From contig NZ_CP108086.1 of the NCBI RefSeq assembly GCF_036186745.1, positions 3,224,001 through 3,288,000 of the forward strand: a DNA stretch of 64,000 nucleotides. Direction: 5' to 3'. The position numbers and the translations under genes were made by a program. The DNA is from Microbispora hainanensis. Lineage in GTDB: Bacteria > Actinomycetota > Actinomycetes > Streptosporangiales > Streptosporangiaceae. This document shows positions 41,074 through 51,215 of the stretch, in pieces (positions within the stretch are counted from its first letter, which is position 1; each line of letters opens with the position of its first letter). The notes beneath the pieces were generated by a model. It did not search any database. It was not told where the DNA came from and saw only the letters and a list, made by a program, of their open reading frames with translations.

Positions 41074-41532
41074 GTGGGCGTCGGAGTCGACGTCCACCCT
41101 TTCGCATCAGGTAGGGAGCTTCACCTCGCCGGCCTTTTCTGGCCGGGGGAGACCGGGCTTGCCGGTCACTCCGACGGCGACGCCGCGGCGCACGCCTGCT
41201 GCGACGCGCTGCTGTCGGCGGCCGGGCTCGGAGACGTGGGCGCGCTCTTCGGCACCTCCGATCCCCGCTGGGCGGGTGCCGCCGGTGTGACCCTCCTGGA
41301 GGAGGCGGCCCGCCAGGTGCGGGCGGCGGGATTCGAGATCGGCAACGTGGCCGTCCAGATCATCGGGAACCGCCCGAAGGTCGCACCTCGCCGTGCGGAG
41401 GCGGAGAAGGCCCTCGGGGCCGCCGCAGGGGCGCCGGTGAGCGTCAGCGCGACCACGACCGACGGCCTCGGGCTCACCGGTCGCGGCGAGGGCGTCGCGG
41501 CCATCGCGACCGCTCTGATCATCCCGGTCTGA
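41074..41532 (+). CDS. ispF: IspF, 2-C-methyl-D-erythritol 2,4-cyclodiphosphate synthase
   Basis: A 152-aa MEP-pathway enzyme. Metal site Asp6/His8 in VGVDVHPF, the loop [20 protein letters not shown], and C-terminal [16 protein letters not shown]. The GTG start gives a slightly short N-terminus (usual MRIGxGxDVHxF); an upstream ATC (41059) could add five codons. It starts only 17 bp after carD; the ispD gene that often stands between them is absent. Confidence 0.93.
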   Translation: MGVGVDVHPFASGRELHLAGLFWPGETGLAGHSDGDAAAHACCDALLSAAGLGDVGALFGTSDPRWAGAAGVTLLEEAARQVRAAGFEIGNVAVQIIGNRPKVAPRRAEAEKALGAAAGAPVSVSATTTDGLGLTGRGEGVAAIATALIIPV

Positions 41533-41610
41533 AGGTCCTCTCGGCATGAATGTTCCGTTCCAATCGGACATGCCAACCAGAATGAGACCCGGAGCGTCTC
41601 ACTAACGCGT

Positions 41611-41660
41611 GGGCGGCGGCTCGAACCAAGGCGCGGAATCGAGCCGCCGCCCTCTTTTTT
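41611..41660 (+). terminator. Strong intrinsic terminator after ispF
   Basis: GGGCGGCGGCTCGA and TCGAGCCGCCGCCC, perfect 14-bp arms, followed by TCTTTTTT. It ends carD-ispF transcription. A smaller hairpin (GAGAC/GTCTC, 41584-41600) lies just upstream. Confidence 0.9.
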
Positions 41661-41741
41661 CTTTCATGGGACGCATATTTCCCTTCCATGGGGTAGCCCA
41701 CTGTCCGAGGATGAAAGGGTCACCCTCATCGGGAGGTCGAT

Positions 41742-42011
41742 ATGACAATCGAGTCCATTCTCGGCGCCATCGTCATCGGTGCGGTCATCGGCGCTCTGGG
41801 CCGACTGCTCCTGCCGGGCCGCCAGCCGATCGGCTGGATCCTGACGATCGTCGTCGGTATCGTCGCGGCGCTCATCGGCACCGCGATCGCCCAGGTCCTG
41901 GGCGTGGCGACGACGGATGGCATCGACTGGATCGAACTGGTCATGCAGGTCGTACTGGCCGTCGTGGGCGTCGGCATCGTCGCCGGCCTCAAGCGAGGGT
42001 CGCGGGTGTAA
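41742..42011 (+). CDS. GlsB/YeaQ/YmgE-family membrane protein
   Basis: An 89-aa protein with three TM segments and glycine-zipper spacing (AIVIGAVIGALGRLLLPG; VVGIVAALIGTAIAQVLG). This family (transglycosylase-associated protein, Pfam Transgly_assoc) is stress-induced and of unknown mechanism. GGGAGG lies 5-10 nt before the ATG. Confidence 0.85.
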   Translation: MTIESILGAIVIGAVIGALGRLLLPGRQPIGWILTIVVGIVAALIGTAIAQVLGVATTDGIDWIELVMQVVLAVVGVGIVAGLKRGSRV

Positions 42012-42179
42012 GGCATTCACTCGGTGGGGCGGCCCCCCGCCCTCACCCCCTAGCGCGCAGGCCCGTCCGGCTGGTTCTCCAGCCGGGCGGGCCTACGCGC
42101 TTCAGCAGATGGAGCGCTGCTGTCCAGGTGGGTGTCGTTCAGGTGGGCGCTGTGCGGCGGGGTGCTGTAGCCGGGGCGG

Positions 42180-43895
42180 TCAGGCGGGCGGGCGGGGCGT
42201 GCTGCGCATCCGACCGGACGGAGGCGCCATCGGGACATCGCTGTTTCCGTCGGTGTCTTTCCCGGTGTCCCCGGCTTCCGGCGCGTCCTGGCCGCCTTGC
42301 GCGGCGTACGGCTCGCGCCCGCCGTCCTGCTCGCCGGGATCGGCGCAGTCGGACGCGTGGGCGGGATCCGGCACGTCCCTGATCTGGCGGAGCGGCTGGG
42401 TGTCGACGCCCGCCTCGTCTTCGGCCCGCTCAGGCTCGGCGTCGGCGGGCTCGTCCGGTTTGGGGCGGGGGTGCACGAGGACGTCACCGGTGTGCGGCCG
42501 TACGAGGTCGCCCCAGCGCACGGGACGGTTGCGGCGGGGCTGCGCCGGGCTGCCACCCGTCTCGGCGGGGGCGGGTGCCTCCGGAGCGGGCTGGGCGGCC
42601 GTCTCGGCGCCGGGCTCCGTCACGGCCGGCTCCGTCATAGCCGGCTCTGCGGCGGCCGGTTCTGTTACGACGGGCTCCGTGATGGCAGGTTCTGCGGCGG
42701 CCGGTTCTGTTACGACGGGCTCCGTGATGGCAGGTTCTGCGGCGGCCGGTTCGGCCTGTTCAGTGACGGGCGGGGTGTGGGGCGCCGCCGTCGGAGGTAC
42801 GACCGGCAGGGCATCGGGCTCGTCATCCGCCTGGTCCGCGACCGTCTCGGATGCGGTCTCGGATGCGGTTTCCTGCGCGGGTTCGGAGACGTCTTCCCTG
42901 ATCGCCTCGGATGGCAGCCGTACGCCGTCCTCATCCTCGGCCTGCGGATCCTCGGCCTGCGGAGGGGCGACGGGCAGCGGCGGGGCGAGCTCGGGCGGCG
43001 CGACGGTCTCCGAGACCGGGCTGACCGGCAGCGGAGGGACGTAGCCGGGGGGTGCCACGGCCTCGGGAACCGGCTGCAGGGGCGGCGCGCCGTGCTCCTC
43101 GGCGACGGCGTGCACGGCAGCGGTGTGCGGGTGCGCGGGGGCAGGGTGCGAGTGCGCGGGAGCGGTGTGCGGGTGCGCGGGAGCGGTGTGCGGGTGCGCG
43201 GGAGCGGGGTGCGGCTGCGCGGGAGCGGGGTGTGCGGTGTGCGGGTTTTCGGGGCCGGAGGGGGCGGTGACGTCGGGCGCGGATGTGGGGCGCTCTCGCG
43301 CGGCCACCGGATAGGGAGAGGTGACGGCGGTCCGGCGCTCGCGCGCGCCGTCGAAGGGCACCAGGTCGTCATCGGAGTCGTCGTCGGACTCGTCATCAAG
43401 GTCGTCGTCCAGATCGGCCCGGTTGGTGCGCACGTGCTTCAGCAGGAGCAGCAGCAGCCACAGTCCGACGGCGAGCATCACCCAGGGCGCCAACGCGACG
43501 ACGAGCGCGGAGGCGTCGGGGTCGAAGGAGATGCCGACGGCGGTCGCGGCGTTCGCGGCGGCGGCCGACGCCAGGAGCAGGATCAGGACGAAGCCCGCCT
43601 GGAAGCGGACCAGGAAGCGCGCGCCCCGCAGCAACGGCACGCTGACCAGGGCGACGACCAGCAGAACGTCGAACGCCGAGGGGTACAGGTAGGCGAGCTG
43701 CGGCTCGGCACGCCCGGAGACGGCCAGAGCCCGCAGGTCGTCGAAGGACAGCGCGCAGGCGATCCCCGCGAGAACCGCGATGGCGGCGCCTGCGAGGCCG
43801 ATGGCCAGGCGGCGCAGCACCAGCGGGAATCCGGAGGGGGTGTTTCGGGACGGGCGGGAGGCCGTGCCTGCCGCGCCGGGGGGAGTCACGTCCAT
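42180..43895 (-). CDS. DUF2637/SpdA-like membrane protein with long Pro/Glu repeat tail
   Basis: A 571-aa protein. Residues about 25-155 hold four TM segments in the DUF2637 arrangement (LRRLAIGLAGAAIAVLAG, YLYPSAFDVLLVVALV, FQAGFVLILLLASAAAANA, PWVMLAVGLWLLLLLLKHV). The cytoplasmic tail is acidic (DLDDDLDDESDDDSDDD), then repetitive: PAHPHTA units and AITEPVVTEPAAAEP units. DUF2637 proteins are linked to plasmid transfer (SpdA) or are plain chromosomal proteins; no transfer genes are adjacent. Function unknown. Confidence 0.75.
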   Translation of the reverse strand: MDVTPPGAAGTASRPSRNTPSGFPLVLRRLAIGLAGAAIAVLAGIACALSFDDLRALAVSGRAEPQLAYLYPSAFDVLLVVALVSVPLLRGARFLVRFQAGFVLILLLASAAAANAATAVGISFDPDASALVVALAPWVMLAVGLWLLLLLLKHVRTNRADLDDDLDDESDDDSDDDLVPFDGARERRTAVTSPYPVAARERPTSAPDVTAPSGPENPHTAHPAPAQPHPAPAHPHTAPAHPHTAPAHSHPAPAHPHTAAVHAVAEEHGAPPLQPVPEAVAPPGYVPPLPVSPVSETVAPPELAPPLPVAPPQAEDPQAEDEDGVRLPSEAIREDVSEPAQETASETASETVADQADDEPDALPVVPPTAAPHTPPVTEQAEPAAAEPAITEPVVTEPAAAEPAITEPVVTEPAAAEPAMTEPAVTEPGAETAAQPAPEAPAPAETGGSPAQPRRNRPVRWGDLVRPHTGDVLVHPRPKPDEPADAEPERAEDEAGVDTQPLRQIRDVPDPAHASDCADPGEQDGGREPYAAQGGQDAPEAGDTGKDTDGNSDVPMAPPSGRMRSTPRPPA

Positions 43896-44451
43896 GGCGT
43901 TTCGAGCCTACAGAATCGGAGTGACGATCGATCGCAATCGCGTGATCACCCGCTTCGTGTCGGTAATCGTGATCATCGGCTTCGTGACGGTAATCAACGA
44001 CCGCGCCGGGAACCTTCGACGCGCTCTCGTTGCGCCCGGCCCCGCCCGGCTCGGCCCTGCCTTGGCCCGGCTCGCTTCGGGTCCTGGCCCCCGGCTGCCC
44101 CCGATCTGGTTCCCGCGCGGCTCGGTTTGGCACCCCCGGGTCCGGTTAGGTTCCGGCCCGCCCTGGCGCGGTCCGGCTCGGTTCGGCCCCAGCTCAGGGC
44201 AACCGGCTCCGATCCGGCTCCGGCTCCGGGTCCGGCTCCGGTCCGGCGCGGTATTGGCGACGCTGCGTGTCCGGCCGGGCTTCGTGCCGGTCCGATGAAG
44301 CCCGCGCGGCCGGCCGTACAGATCGTGACGGGTTTTGTTTCGGGTTATATCGGGACTTATGTGTCGGAAGTTTCCATGATCGGCCGCATCAAGCCGTTCA
44401 CGGACGCCCAACTAGCCCTGTGCTGTGCTGCCAGGCGTTAGCCTTGCCTTC
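43896..44451. other. Gene-free stretch with low-complexity CGG/GGCTC-rich tract
   Basis: No gene is supported. The first 120 bp hold two copies of CTTCGTG(T/A)CGGTAATC. From about 44020 to 44275 the sequence is a degenerate run of CCGGCTC/CGGTTCGG-like motifs. A more normal composition returns before the cysS promoter. Confidence 0.6.
44439..44444 (+). promoter_or_regulatory. Leaderless -10 box (TAGCCT) for cysS
   Basis: TAGCCT, then 7 nt, then the GTG at 44452. It fixes the start against an in-frame extension to 44425. Confidence 0.5.
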
Positions 44452-45846
<1,395 letters not shown>

Positions 45847-45855
45847 GCGTGGCCC

Positions 45856-45861
45856 TACGCT
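45856..45861 (+). promoter_or_regulatory. Leaderless -10 box (TACGCT) for rlmB
   Basis: TACGCT, then 7 nt, then the ATG at 45869, within the 22-bp cysS-rlmB gap, giving rlmB its own start besides readthrough. Confidence 0.45.
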
Positions 45862-45868
45862 AGAGACC

Positions 45869-46828
45869 ATGGCGGGAAGGGCTTCAGGGAAGCCGTCGAA
45901 GAAGCAGGGGCCGGCAAAGGGCTCGGGTGGCAAGGTCAGGCGCTCCCTTGAGGGCAAGGGAGCGACGCCGCCCGCGCACATGCGGCACTGGTACAAGGAC
46001 AAGGCCCGCGCCGAGCGGATCGAGCGCGAGGCCCGGGGCGGCGGGAGTTCGTCCTCGCGTACGCCGAGCCGTACGCGCCGGGAGGACGCCCCCGAGATCA
46101 TCGGTGGGCGCAACCCCGTGCTCGAGGCGCTGCGTGCGCACGTGCCCGCCAACGCGCTGTACGTGGCGCAGCGGATCGACAACGACGATCGCGTGCGTGA
46201 GGCCATCAAGCTCGCGGCCGACCGCGGCATCGCGCTGCTGGAGGTCACGAGGGACAAGCTCGACCGGCTGACCGAGAGCACCGTCCACCAGGGCATCGGC
46301 CTGCAGGTCCCGCCGTACGACTACGCGCATCCTGAGCAGCTCGTGGAGCGGGCGAGGGACGCCGCCGAGGTGCCGTTGATCGTCGCCCTGGACGGCGTGA
46401 CCGACCCGCGCAACCTCGGCGCCATCGCGCGCTCGGCGACCGCCTTCGGCGCGCACGGGCTGCTCGTCCCGTCCCGGCGTTCGGCGGGCGTCACCGCCGG
46501 GGCGTGGAAGACCTCGGCCGGCACCCTCGCGACCCTCCCCGTCGCCCGCGCGTCGAACCTCACCCAGACGCTCCAGGCGTACCGGGAGGAGGGCCTGTTC
46601 GTGATCGGGCTCGACGGCACCGCCACAGTGGACATCGCCGATGTCGAGCTCGCGACCGAGCCGCTCGTCGTGGTCGTCGGCTCGGAGGGCAAGGGCCTGT
46701 CCCGCCTGGTCAAGGAGGCGTGCGACCAGATCGCCCGCATCCCCATGAACGCCGCCGCCGAGTCGCTGAACGCCGGTGTGGCCGCCGGGATCGCCCTCTA
46801 CGAGGTCGCCCAGCATCGTCGCCGGTGA
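45869..46828 (+). CDS. rlmB: RlmB-type 23S rRNA 2'-O-methyltransferase (SpoU family)
   Basis: A 319-aa protein. Residues 1-75 form a basic, low-complexity extension (PSKKQGPAKGSGGKVRRSL) typical of actinobacterial members. A substrate-binding domain follows (GGRNPVLEALRAHVPANAL), then a SPOUT methyltransferase with motifs DGVTDPRNLGAIARSA, VVVVGSEGKGLSRL and IPMNAAAESLNAGVAAGIAL. It is predicted to methylate G2251 of 23S rRNA (E. coli numbering). Confidence 0.93.
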   Translation: MAGRASGKPSKKQGPAKGSGGKVRRSLEGKGATPPAHMRHWYKDKARAERIEREARGGGSSSSRTPSRTRREDAPEIIGGRNPVLEALRAHVPANALYVAQRIDNDDRVREAIKLAADRGIALLEVTRDKLDRLTESTVHQGIGLQVPPYDYAHPEQLVERARDAAEVPLIVALDGVTDPRNLGAIARSATAFGAHGLLVPSRRSAGVTAGAWKTSAGTLATLPVARASNLTQTLQAYREEGLFVIGLDGTATVDIADVELATEPLVVVVGSEGKGLSRLVKEACDQIARIPMNAAAESLNAGVAAGIALYEVAQHRRR

Positions 46829-46879
46829 TTTCATCGTGACGGTACGGCCCCGGGCCCACTAAACTCGTCTGGGTAACAG

Positions 46880-46952
46880 GCCGCCTTAGCTCAATCGGCA
46901 GAGCATCTGTCTTGTAAACAGAAGGTCTGGGGTTCGATTCCCCAAGGCGGCT
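46880..46952 (+). tRNA. tRNA-Thr (anticodon TGT)
   Basis: A 73-nt cloverleaf. The acceptor stem GCCGCCT pairs with AGGCGGC plus discriminator T. The anticodon arm TCTGT-CTTGTAA-ACAGA gives anticodon TGT (Thr). The T arm is GGGGTTCGATTCCCC. CCA is not encoded. It separates conserved core genes from a patchy region and could be an integration target. Confidence 0.95.
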
Positions 46953-46962
46953 CTCGTGCGAC

Positions 46963-46997
46963 AGGCCCCTGAACAGCAGTTTCGCTGTCAGGGGCCT
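46963..46997 (+). terminator. Terminator hairpin after tRNA-Thr
   Basis: AGGCCCCTGA and TCAGGGGCCT, perfect 10-bp arms with a 15-nt loop, followed by TGTGCTGT rather than a pure T-tract. Confidence 0.7.
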
Positions 46998-47117
46998 TGT
47001 GCTGTCGCGGCTCATCCAGTCTCTTCCGTGCCTTTGGGAGCCACTTCGCGAGGGTTGTTCAGCCAAGTCGGCGACGTCAGCCATATTGGGTGTGGTGCCG
47101 CAGGCGCGTGCTCGAGG

Positions 47118-47359
47118 GCAATTTTGAGGTGCCGGCCACCGCCCGCGCGCAACGCTGGGACCTCGCCGAAGTCGTTCGTGTCCTGCTGAATGAGGAGGTC
47201 GTCGGCCGCGACAGCGCCACCCGACGCAACCGGCGCAAGAGCGCGGGCTTCCCCTCCGGCAACACCTTCTCCTCCTGGCGCAGCCAGGACTCCACGATCA
47301 GCGAGGCCACCCAGAACGGCGTGTCCGCCAGGGTTACCGGCGGCATCGGTCAGGTTTGA
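47118..47359 (+). pseudogene. IstB-like (IS21 helper ATPase) fragment
   Basis: An open stretch encoding FEVPATARAQRWDLAEVVRV, then LLNEEVVGRDSATRRNRRKS, then AGFPSGNTFSSW. This matches the region before the P-loop in actinobacterial IstB-like proteins (RWDPAEVV...EEVAGRD...AGFPTGKTFDAW, from memory). It stops at 47359 before any Walker motif. The rest of the 46953-47494 gap, apart from the tRNA terminator, holds nothing I recognise. Confidence 0.55.
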
Positions 47360-47494
47360 AGAAGCGCCGGTCGGGCCGCCGCTTCTATCGTCGAGTGACA
47401 CACGCGCCGGGGTGGCGTCCGGGACCTGCCTGGATGCCTGACCGGGCACATGATCACCCGCACCACGTAACCATCTCTTCTAATGGAGTAAGAC

Positions 47495-47908
47495 ATGAAA
47501 GCGCACGTCAGCTCGATCCTTCTTGGTGTCCGGGACATGGAGCGGGCCAAGAGGTTTTACGTCGAGGGGCTCGGCTGGAAGATCCAGAAAGACTTCGGCA
47601 TCTCGGTGTTCTTCGAATCGGACGGAGCCTCGCCTGTCGGCTTTTACAGTCGTGACGGCCTGGCCGCTCAGGTGGGCACGGACAAGGAAGGCAGTGGCTT
47701 CAGCGGACTGGTCCTGACCTACGTCGTTCGCAGCCAGGCGCGGGTCGACGAGGTCATGGCGGAGGCCGAGAAGGCCGGTGCAACGATCCTCAAGCCCGCT
47801 GGCGCTCTGCCGTGGGGCGGGTACGGCGGCACCTTCGCCGACCCGGACGGCTACATCTGGAGCCTCGGCTACAGCGACCAGGGAACCGACCAGCCGTACG
47901 CGGAGTAG
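47495..47908 (+). CDS. VOC-family (glyoxalase-like) protein
   Basis: A 137-aa protein beginning HVSSILLGVRDMERAKRFY, with second-module ending GTFADPDGYIWSLGY. It has the two-module VOC fold; metal ligands are not clear. GGAGTAAGAC precedes the ATG. It stands alone between remnants. Its role may be resistance or detoxification, unproven. Confidence 0.8.
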   Translation: MKAHVSSILLGVRDMERAKRFYVEGLGWKIQKDFGISVFFESDGASPVGFYSRDGLAAQVGTDKEGSGFSGLVLTYVVRSQARVDEVMAEAEKAGATILKPAGALPWGGYGGTFADPDGYIWSLGYSDQGTDQPYAE

Positions 47909-48021
47909 TCGCGAACTTTGCCACACAGCCGTCCGAGACGGCGGGGGCGTGTTGCCGCCGCCGTCCCGGACGGCTGTGACCCCGAGTGCCGGTGAACCGG
48001 CAGGACGAACAGGAGAAGATC

Positions 48022-48456
48022 ATGAAGTTCCGGACCCACGTTGAGCCACCTGAGCCCATGCGGGGCCTGGAAGTTCCGTCCGAGGTGGTGGCGGCGCTCG
48101 GCGGGGGCCCGCGGCCGCCCGTGACGATCACAGTCAACGGGCACTCCTGGAAGAGCCGGGTCGCCCTCCTACGCGGCCGCCACCTGCTCGGTCTCAGCAA
48201 TGCCAACCGGCAGGCCGCAGGTGTCGCGATCGGCGACGAGGTCGAGGTCGAACTGGAGCTCGACACCGAGCCGCGCGTCGTCGTCGAGCCAGAGGACTTC
48301 GCACAGGCTCTGGACGCCGACCCCGTCGCCCGTGCCGCGTACGACGAACTCGCGTACAGCCGCAAGCGTGAGCATGTACGCGCCGTCGAGAGCGCGAAGA
48401 AGCCCGAGACGCGTCAGCGGCGTATCGAGAAGGTCATCACCACCCTGCGGGGCTGA
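48022..48456 (+). CDS. YdeI/OmpD-associated, DUF1905-type protein
   Basis: A 144-aa protein. An N-terminal DUF1905 beta-barrel (VTITVNGHSWKSRVALLRGRHLLGLS, given in two parts: VTITVNGHSW, then KSRVALLRGR) is followed by a YdeI-like helical tail (DPVARAAYDELAYSRKREHV). AGGAG lies 6 nt before the ATG at 48022, which is chosen over an in-frame GTG at 47986. Function unknown. Confidence 0.82.
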   Translation: MKFRTHVEPPEPMRGLEVPSEVVAALGGGPRPPVTITVNGHSWKSRVALLRGRHLLGLSNANRQAAGVAIGDEVEVELELDTEPRVVVEPEDFAQALDADPVARAAYDELAYSRKREHVRAVESAKKPETRQRRIEKVITTLRG

Positions 48457-48491
48457 CCCGAAGGTAAGACTCCGGCGGCAATGCAATCACC

Positions 48492-48839
48492 GTGCGGAGG
48501 CATCACATTGTGTGGCACGGCGGGGAACCGCTCACCATCGGCGTCAGCCGGTTCACCGCGATGCCGGCCCCGTTCGAGGAGTCGTGCGAGCAGCGCCGCA
48601 TCCGCCACCACCTGCAGACCAACGCCACCCTGATTTCCGCGGAGGTCAGCACGAGGGCGGGGCCGTCCGGCGTCGGGAGAGCGCGGTTGTGCCCCGAGCC
48701 TACGGTCCGGGGCCTCCCGGCGGCCTGCGGAGCCGGCTCGCCTACGCTCGTCGTGAGCGGCAACACCGCCGCCGACGGGCTGTTTCCCGTCTTCGAGCAG
48801 GTCTTCATCTCTAGGTGGGAGCGGAGCACACCCGTATGA
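48492..48839 (+). pseudogene. Radical SAM/SPASM maturase fragment
   Basis: The first 50 codons read HIVWHGGEPLTIGVSRF, then PFEESCEQRRIRHHLQTN, matching the stretch after the CxxxCxxC loop in actinobacterial peptide-maturing radical SAM proteins (WHGGEPL...HHLQTNATLI). The SAM-binding cysteines upstream and everything after about 48640 are missing or scrambled. The remaining 48457-48835 sequence holds no other gene. Confidence 0.55.
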
Positions 48840-49648
48840 CCGTTGACGCCCGCGCGCTGCTGCCGTTAGCCGAGCAGGCCGTCACCATCGCCGGCCACAT
48901 CATCACGACCAAGCTCCCCGGAGTGGTCACCGCCAAAGGCGACCGCGACATGGTCACCGAAGTGGACTACGCCGTCGAGCACGCCGTACGCGACTTCCTG
49001 TCACGGGAAACCCCGGAGATCGGGTTCCTGGGAGAGGAGGAAGGCATCACCAATGCCGGCGATGGCATCATGTGGGCGCTCGATCCCCTCGACGGCACCG
49101 CCAACTTCACCCACGGCATCCCGCTGTGCGGGACCTCGCTTGGCCTGATCGACCACGACCGCTCCATCCTCGGCGTGATCGACCTCCCCTTCCTGAGCAC
49201 GCGTTACGCGGCAGCGGAAGCCGCCGGAGCCACCGCCAACGGCCGGCCGATCAGCGCGAGCATCACCGACGCCCTGGAGGCCGCCATCGTCTCCGTCGGC
49301 GACTACGCCGTAGGTGAGGACGCCGAGGCCAGGAACCGCGTCCGGCTTCCGCTCAACTACCAGCTCGCCGCCCGGGTGCAGCGCGTGCGCATGTTCGGCT
49401 CCGCCGCCGTCGATCTCGCCTGGGTCGCCGACGGCAAGATCGACGCCTGCATCATGCTGTCCAACAACCCCTGGGACACCGCCGCAGGCGTCGCCATCGC
49501 CCGCGAAGCCGGAGCCATCGTCACCGACATCAACGGCACCCCGCACACGATGAGGTCCCGAGTAACCATCGCCGCGACCCCGAAGATCCTGGCCGACCTG
49601 GTCGAACTCGTCGCAGAAGCCGAAAAGGACGCGGACCGTAAGATCTAG
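48836..49648 (+). CDS. Inositol monophosphatase-family protein
   Basis: A 270-aa Mg2+-dependent phosphatase. Metal-site motifs are GEEEG (about 63-67), WALDPLDGTANFTHG (about 81-95) and NPWDTAAGVAIAREAGA (about 214-230), with Asp in each. Family members hydrolyse inositol-1-phosphate, histidinol phosphate or related sugars. No pathway partner is adjacent. Length and motifs are complete, so it is probably active although it lies among gene remnants. Confidence 0.88.
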   Translation: MTVDARALLPLAEQAVTIAGHIITTKLPGVVTAKGDRDMVTEVDYAVEHAVRDFLSRETPEIGFLGEEEGITNAGDGIMWALDPLDGTANFTHGIPLCGTSLGLIDHDRSILGVIDLPFLSTRYAAAEAAGATANGRPISASITDALEAAIVSVGDYAVGEDAEARNRVRLPLNYQLAARVQRVRMFGSAAVDLAWVADGKIDACIMLSNNPWDTAAGVAIAREAGAIVTDINGTPHTMRSRVTIAATPKILADLVELVAEAEKDADRKI

Positions 49649-49703
49649 CCGGCTCTGTTGGGGGTCGCCCCGGGCCGACGAGGCGTGCGCTGGGTGTGTC
49701 ACT

Positions 49704-49796
49704 GTGTCTCGTGCTCGGAAGCAGGATGTTCTGCTCACCACCGCTGACATTCGCCTTGTGAAATTCATCCGGCGCAAGGAGAAGGGGAAGCCTTGA
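49704..49796 (+). CDS. Short ORF truncated by IS insertion (uncertain)
   Basis: A GTG-started 30-codon frame reading SRARKQDVLLTTADIRL then VKFIRRKEKGKP. Its stop uses the first two bases of the IS element. Joining the flanks across the IS (removing one CTT) gives only one more codon pair (Ser-Glu) and a stop, so the insertion hardly changes it. It may be the 3' end of a lost gene. Confidence 0.25.
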   Translation: MSRARKQDVLLTTADIRLVKFIRRKEKGKP

Positions 49797-50722
49797 GCCA
49801 ATTTCATCCTCGGGAGGCGTGTGCTACCCGATGGTTCTGAAGGACCGCGATGGCTTTGACCAGGTGGCCGGTCTTGCTCGGGCTACATCGCAGCTTGCGC
49901 AGGATGCGCCAACTCTTGAGCTGGGCGTTCGCGCGCTCACCAGGCCCGCGGAGCTTGGCGTGTGACCGGTTGGCCTGCTTTTGAGACTCGGGCTTGTTCC
50001 TGCCCTTGTACGGCGTGATCAGCACCTCGGCCCCGGCGCCCTGATAGGCCTTGTCGGCCAGGGTGATGATCCCGGCTTGGTCGAGCGCGCGCAGGATGCC
50101 CCAGATCCGGGCGGCGGTCAGGTCGTGGGTCTTGCCTGGCAGCGCACCGGAGGTCCACACGATGGTCCCGTCCGGTCCCGCGATGACCTGCACGTTCATC
50201 CCATGCACGCGATGCTTGCCCGAGTAGTAGGGCCGGTCGGCCTTCACTCGGTCGGTGCGGATGAGCGTGCCGTCCAAGACCAGGTAGTGCAGGCCGTCCT
50301 TCGTGGCCTTCCGCAGCGCCGTCGCCAGTTTCGGTGATCGAGCCGACAGCAGGGCGACGGTTTCCTCCACATACCGCCACGCGGTGGCCGCCGACACTCC
50401 GAAACCCGCTCCGACCTCGGCGAATGTCTCGCCCTTGCGCAGATAGACCAGCACCAGGAGCGCCTGCTGCCCGGGGTTGAGCCGCCGCCACGTCGATCCG
50501 ATGGCCTTGCGCCGCCTGCGGATCAGTCCGGCCACGTAGTTCAGCGTTGAACGCGACAAATCGACGGCAGCACGATAGAACAGCACCCGAAGCTCCTGGC
50601 GATGACGGTGATGGTTGTGGTGATCAACCCGTCTACCAGGAGCTTCGCCACATCATGAGGAAAACCCGAGCATCGCGATCATGCTGTGACCGGCTTAGCC
50701 GCCCGGCGGATGAAAAACGTTC
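49795..50722 (-). mobile_element. IS5-type insertion sequence, copy 1 (928 bp)
   Basis: Ends GAGCCAATTTCATCC and (reverse complement of the right end) GAACGTTTTTCATCC form imperfect 15-bp terminal inverted repeats. The 3-bp target duplication is CTT (49792-49794 and 50723-50725). It carries one transposase gene and matches copy 2 in inverted orientation. Confidence 0.9.
49804..50586 (-). CDS. IS5-family DDE transposase, copy 1
   Basis: A 260-aa transposase with an N-terminal helix-turn-helix (KGETFAEVGAGFGVSAATAW) and a DDE domain. Candidate catalytic residues are Asp105 (YLVLDGTLI), Asp178 (TLADKAY) and Glu217 (GPGERANAQLKSW). GTG start. The protein is identical to copy 2, so this element has been active recently. 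It ends a few bases inside the left terminal repeat. Confidence 0.92.
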   Translation of the reverse strand: MLFYRAAVDLSRSTLNYVAGLIRRRRKAIGSTWRRLNPGQQALLVLVYLRKGETFAEVGAGFGVSAATAWRYVEETVALLSARSPKLATALRKATKDGLHYLVLDGTLIRTDRVKADRPYYSGKHRVHGMNVQVIAGPDGTIVWTSGALPGKTHDLTAARIWGILRALDQAGIITLADKAYQGAGAEVLITPYKGRNKPESQKQANRSHAKLRGPGERANAQLKSWRILRKLRCSPSKTGHLVKAIAVLQNHRVAHASRG

Positions 50723-50760
50723 CTTCCGAGTGAAATCGACAGCGGTGCTCTTCTCCGGGA

Positions 50761-51060
50761 TCAGTACAGGCGCACCCCTGCTCGAAATCGCCACCCCATG
50801 ATTCCCAGTCTCGCCATAGGTAAGAGCCTGGAGATGGGGGTCTGCCGGGCATCTTCGGGATAGGCGAAGGCATAGCCCACCGCGGTGAGCCGCTCCACGA
50901 TGACGTCCACGTTGGCCGCGACGCGTCTCATGGTCTCTCGCGCGACCTCTTCGGCGTCCTCGTGAAGCGCATCGGGAACGCCATCGGGGCCGTACGCACG
51001 AAGCTCGTCCCAGACGGCGAAGCATTCGCCGGCGCGGTATCTCACACTCCATGACGTCAT
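50761..51060 (-). pseudogene. SUKH/SMI1-like protein, N-terminal remnant
   Basis: The frame begins SWSVRYRAGECFAVWDELRA, followed by EDAEEVARETMRRVAANVD and VIVERLTAVGYAF, which matches the N-terminal helical part of a common actinobacterial SUKH-like family (recalled). After that the sequence loses similarity and stops at residue 99, where intact members continue for another 100 or more residues. The IS copy 38 bp further on may have removed the rest. Confidence 0.45.
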
Positions 51061-51215
51061 GATCGGCGATGATATCCAGGCATGGCCCAATGCTCGGCTC
51101 GGCCGCCGACGGGCTGTATCAGGCGAATGAACGGGCTGGTCGCCGGGCCAGGTTGTTTCTGCCCGGCGACCAGGGAACCCGGGCCGGCTGAATCCGGTCG
51201 GGGCCGTGGAGAGAT

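Noticed and set aside
42180-43895. Conjugative element based on a DUF2637/SpdA-like protein
   Set aside because: The neighbours are conserved core genes, with no replication or transfer genes nearby.
43780-44441. Reading frames in the 43896-44451 gap
   Set aside because: They run through low-complexity CGG/GGCTC sequence, have no ribosome site or recognisable protein features, and overlap the cysS promoter.
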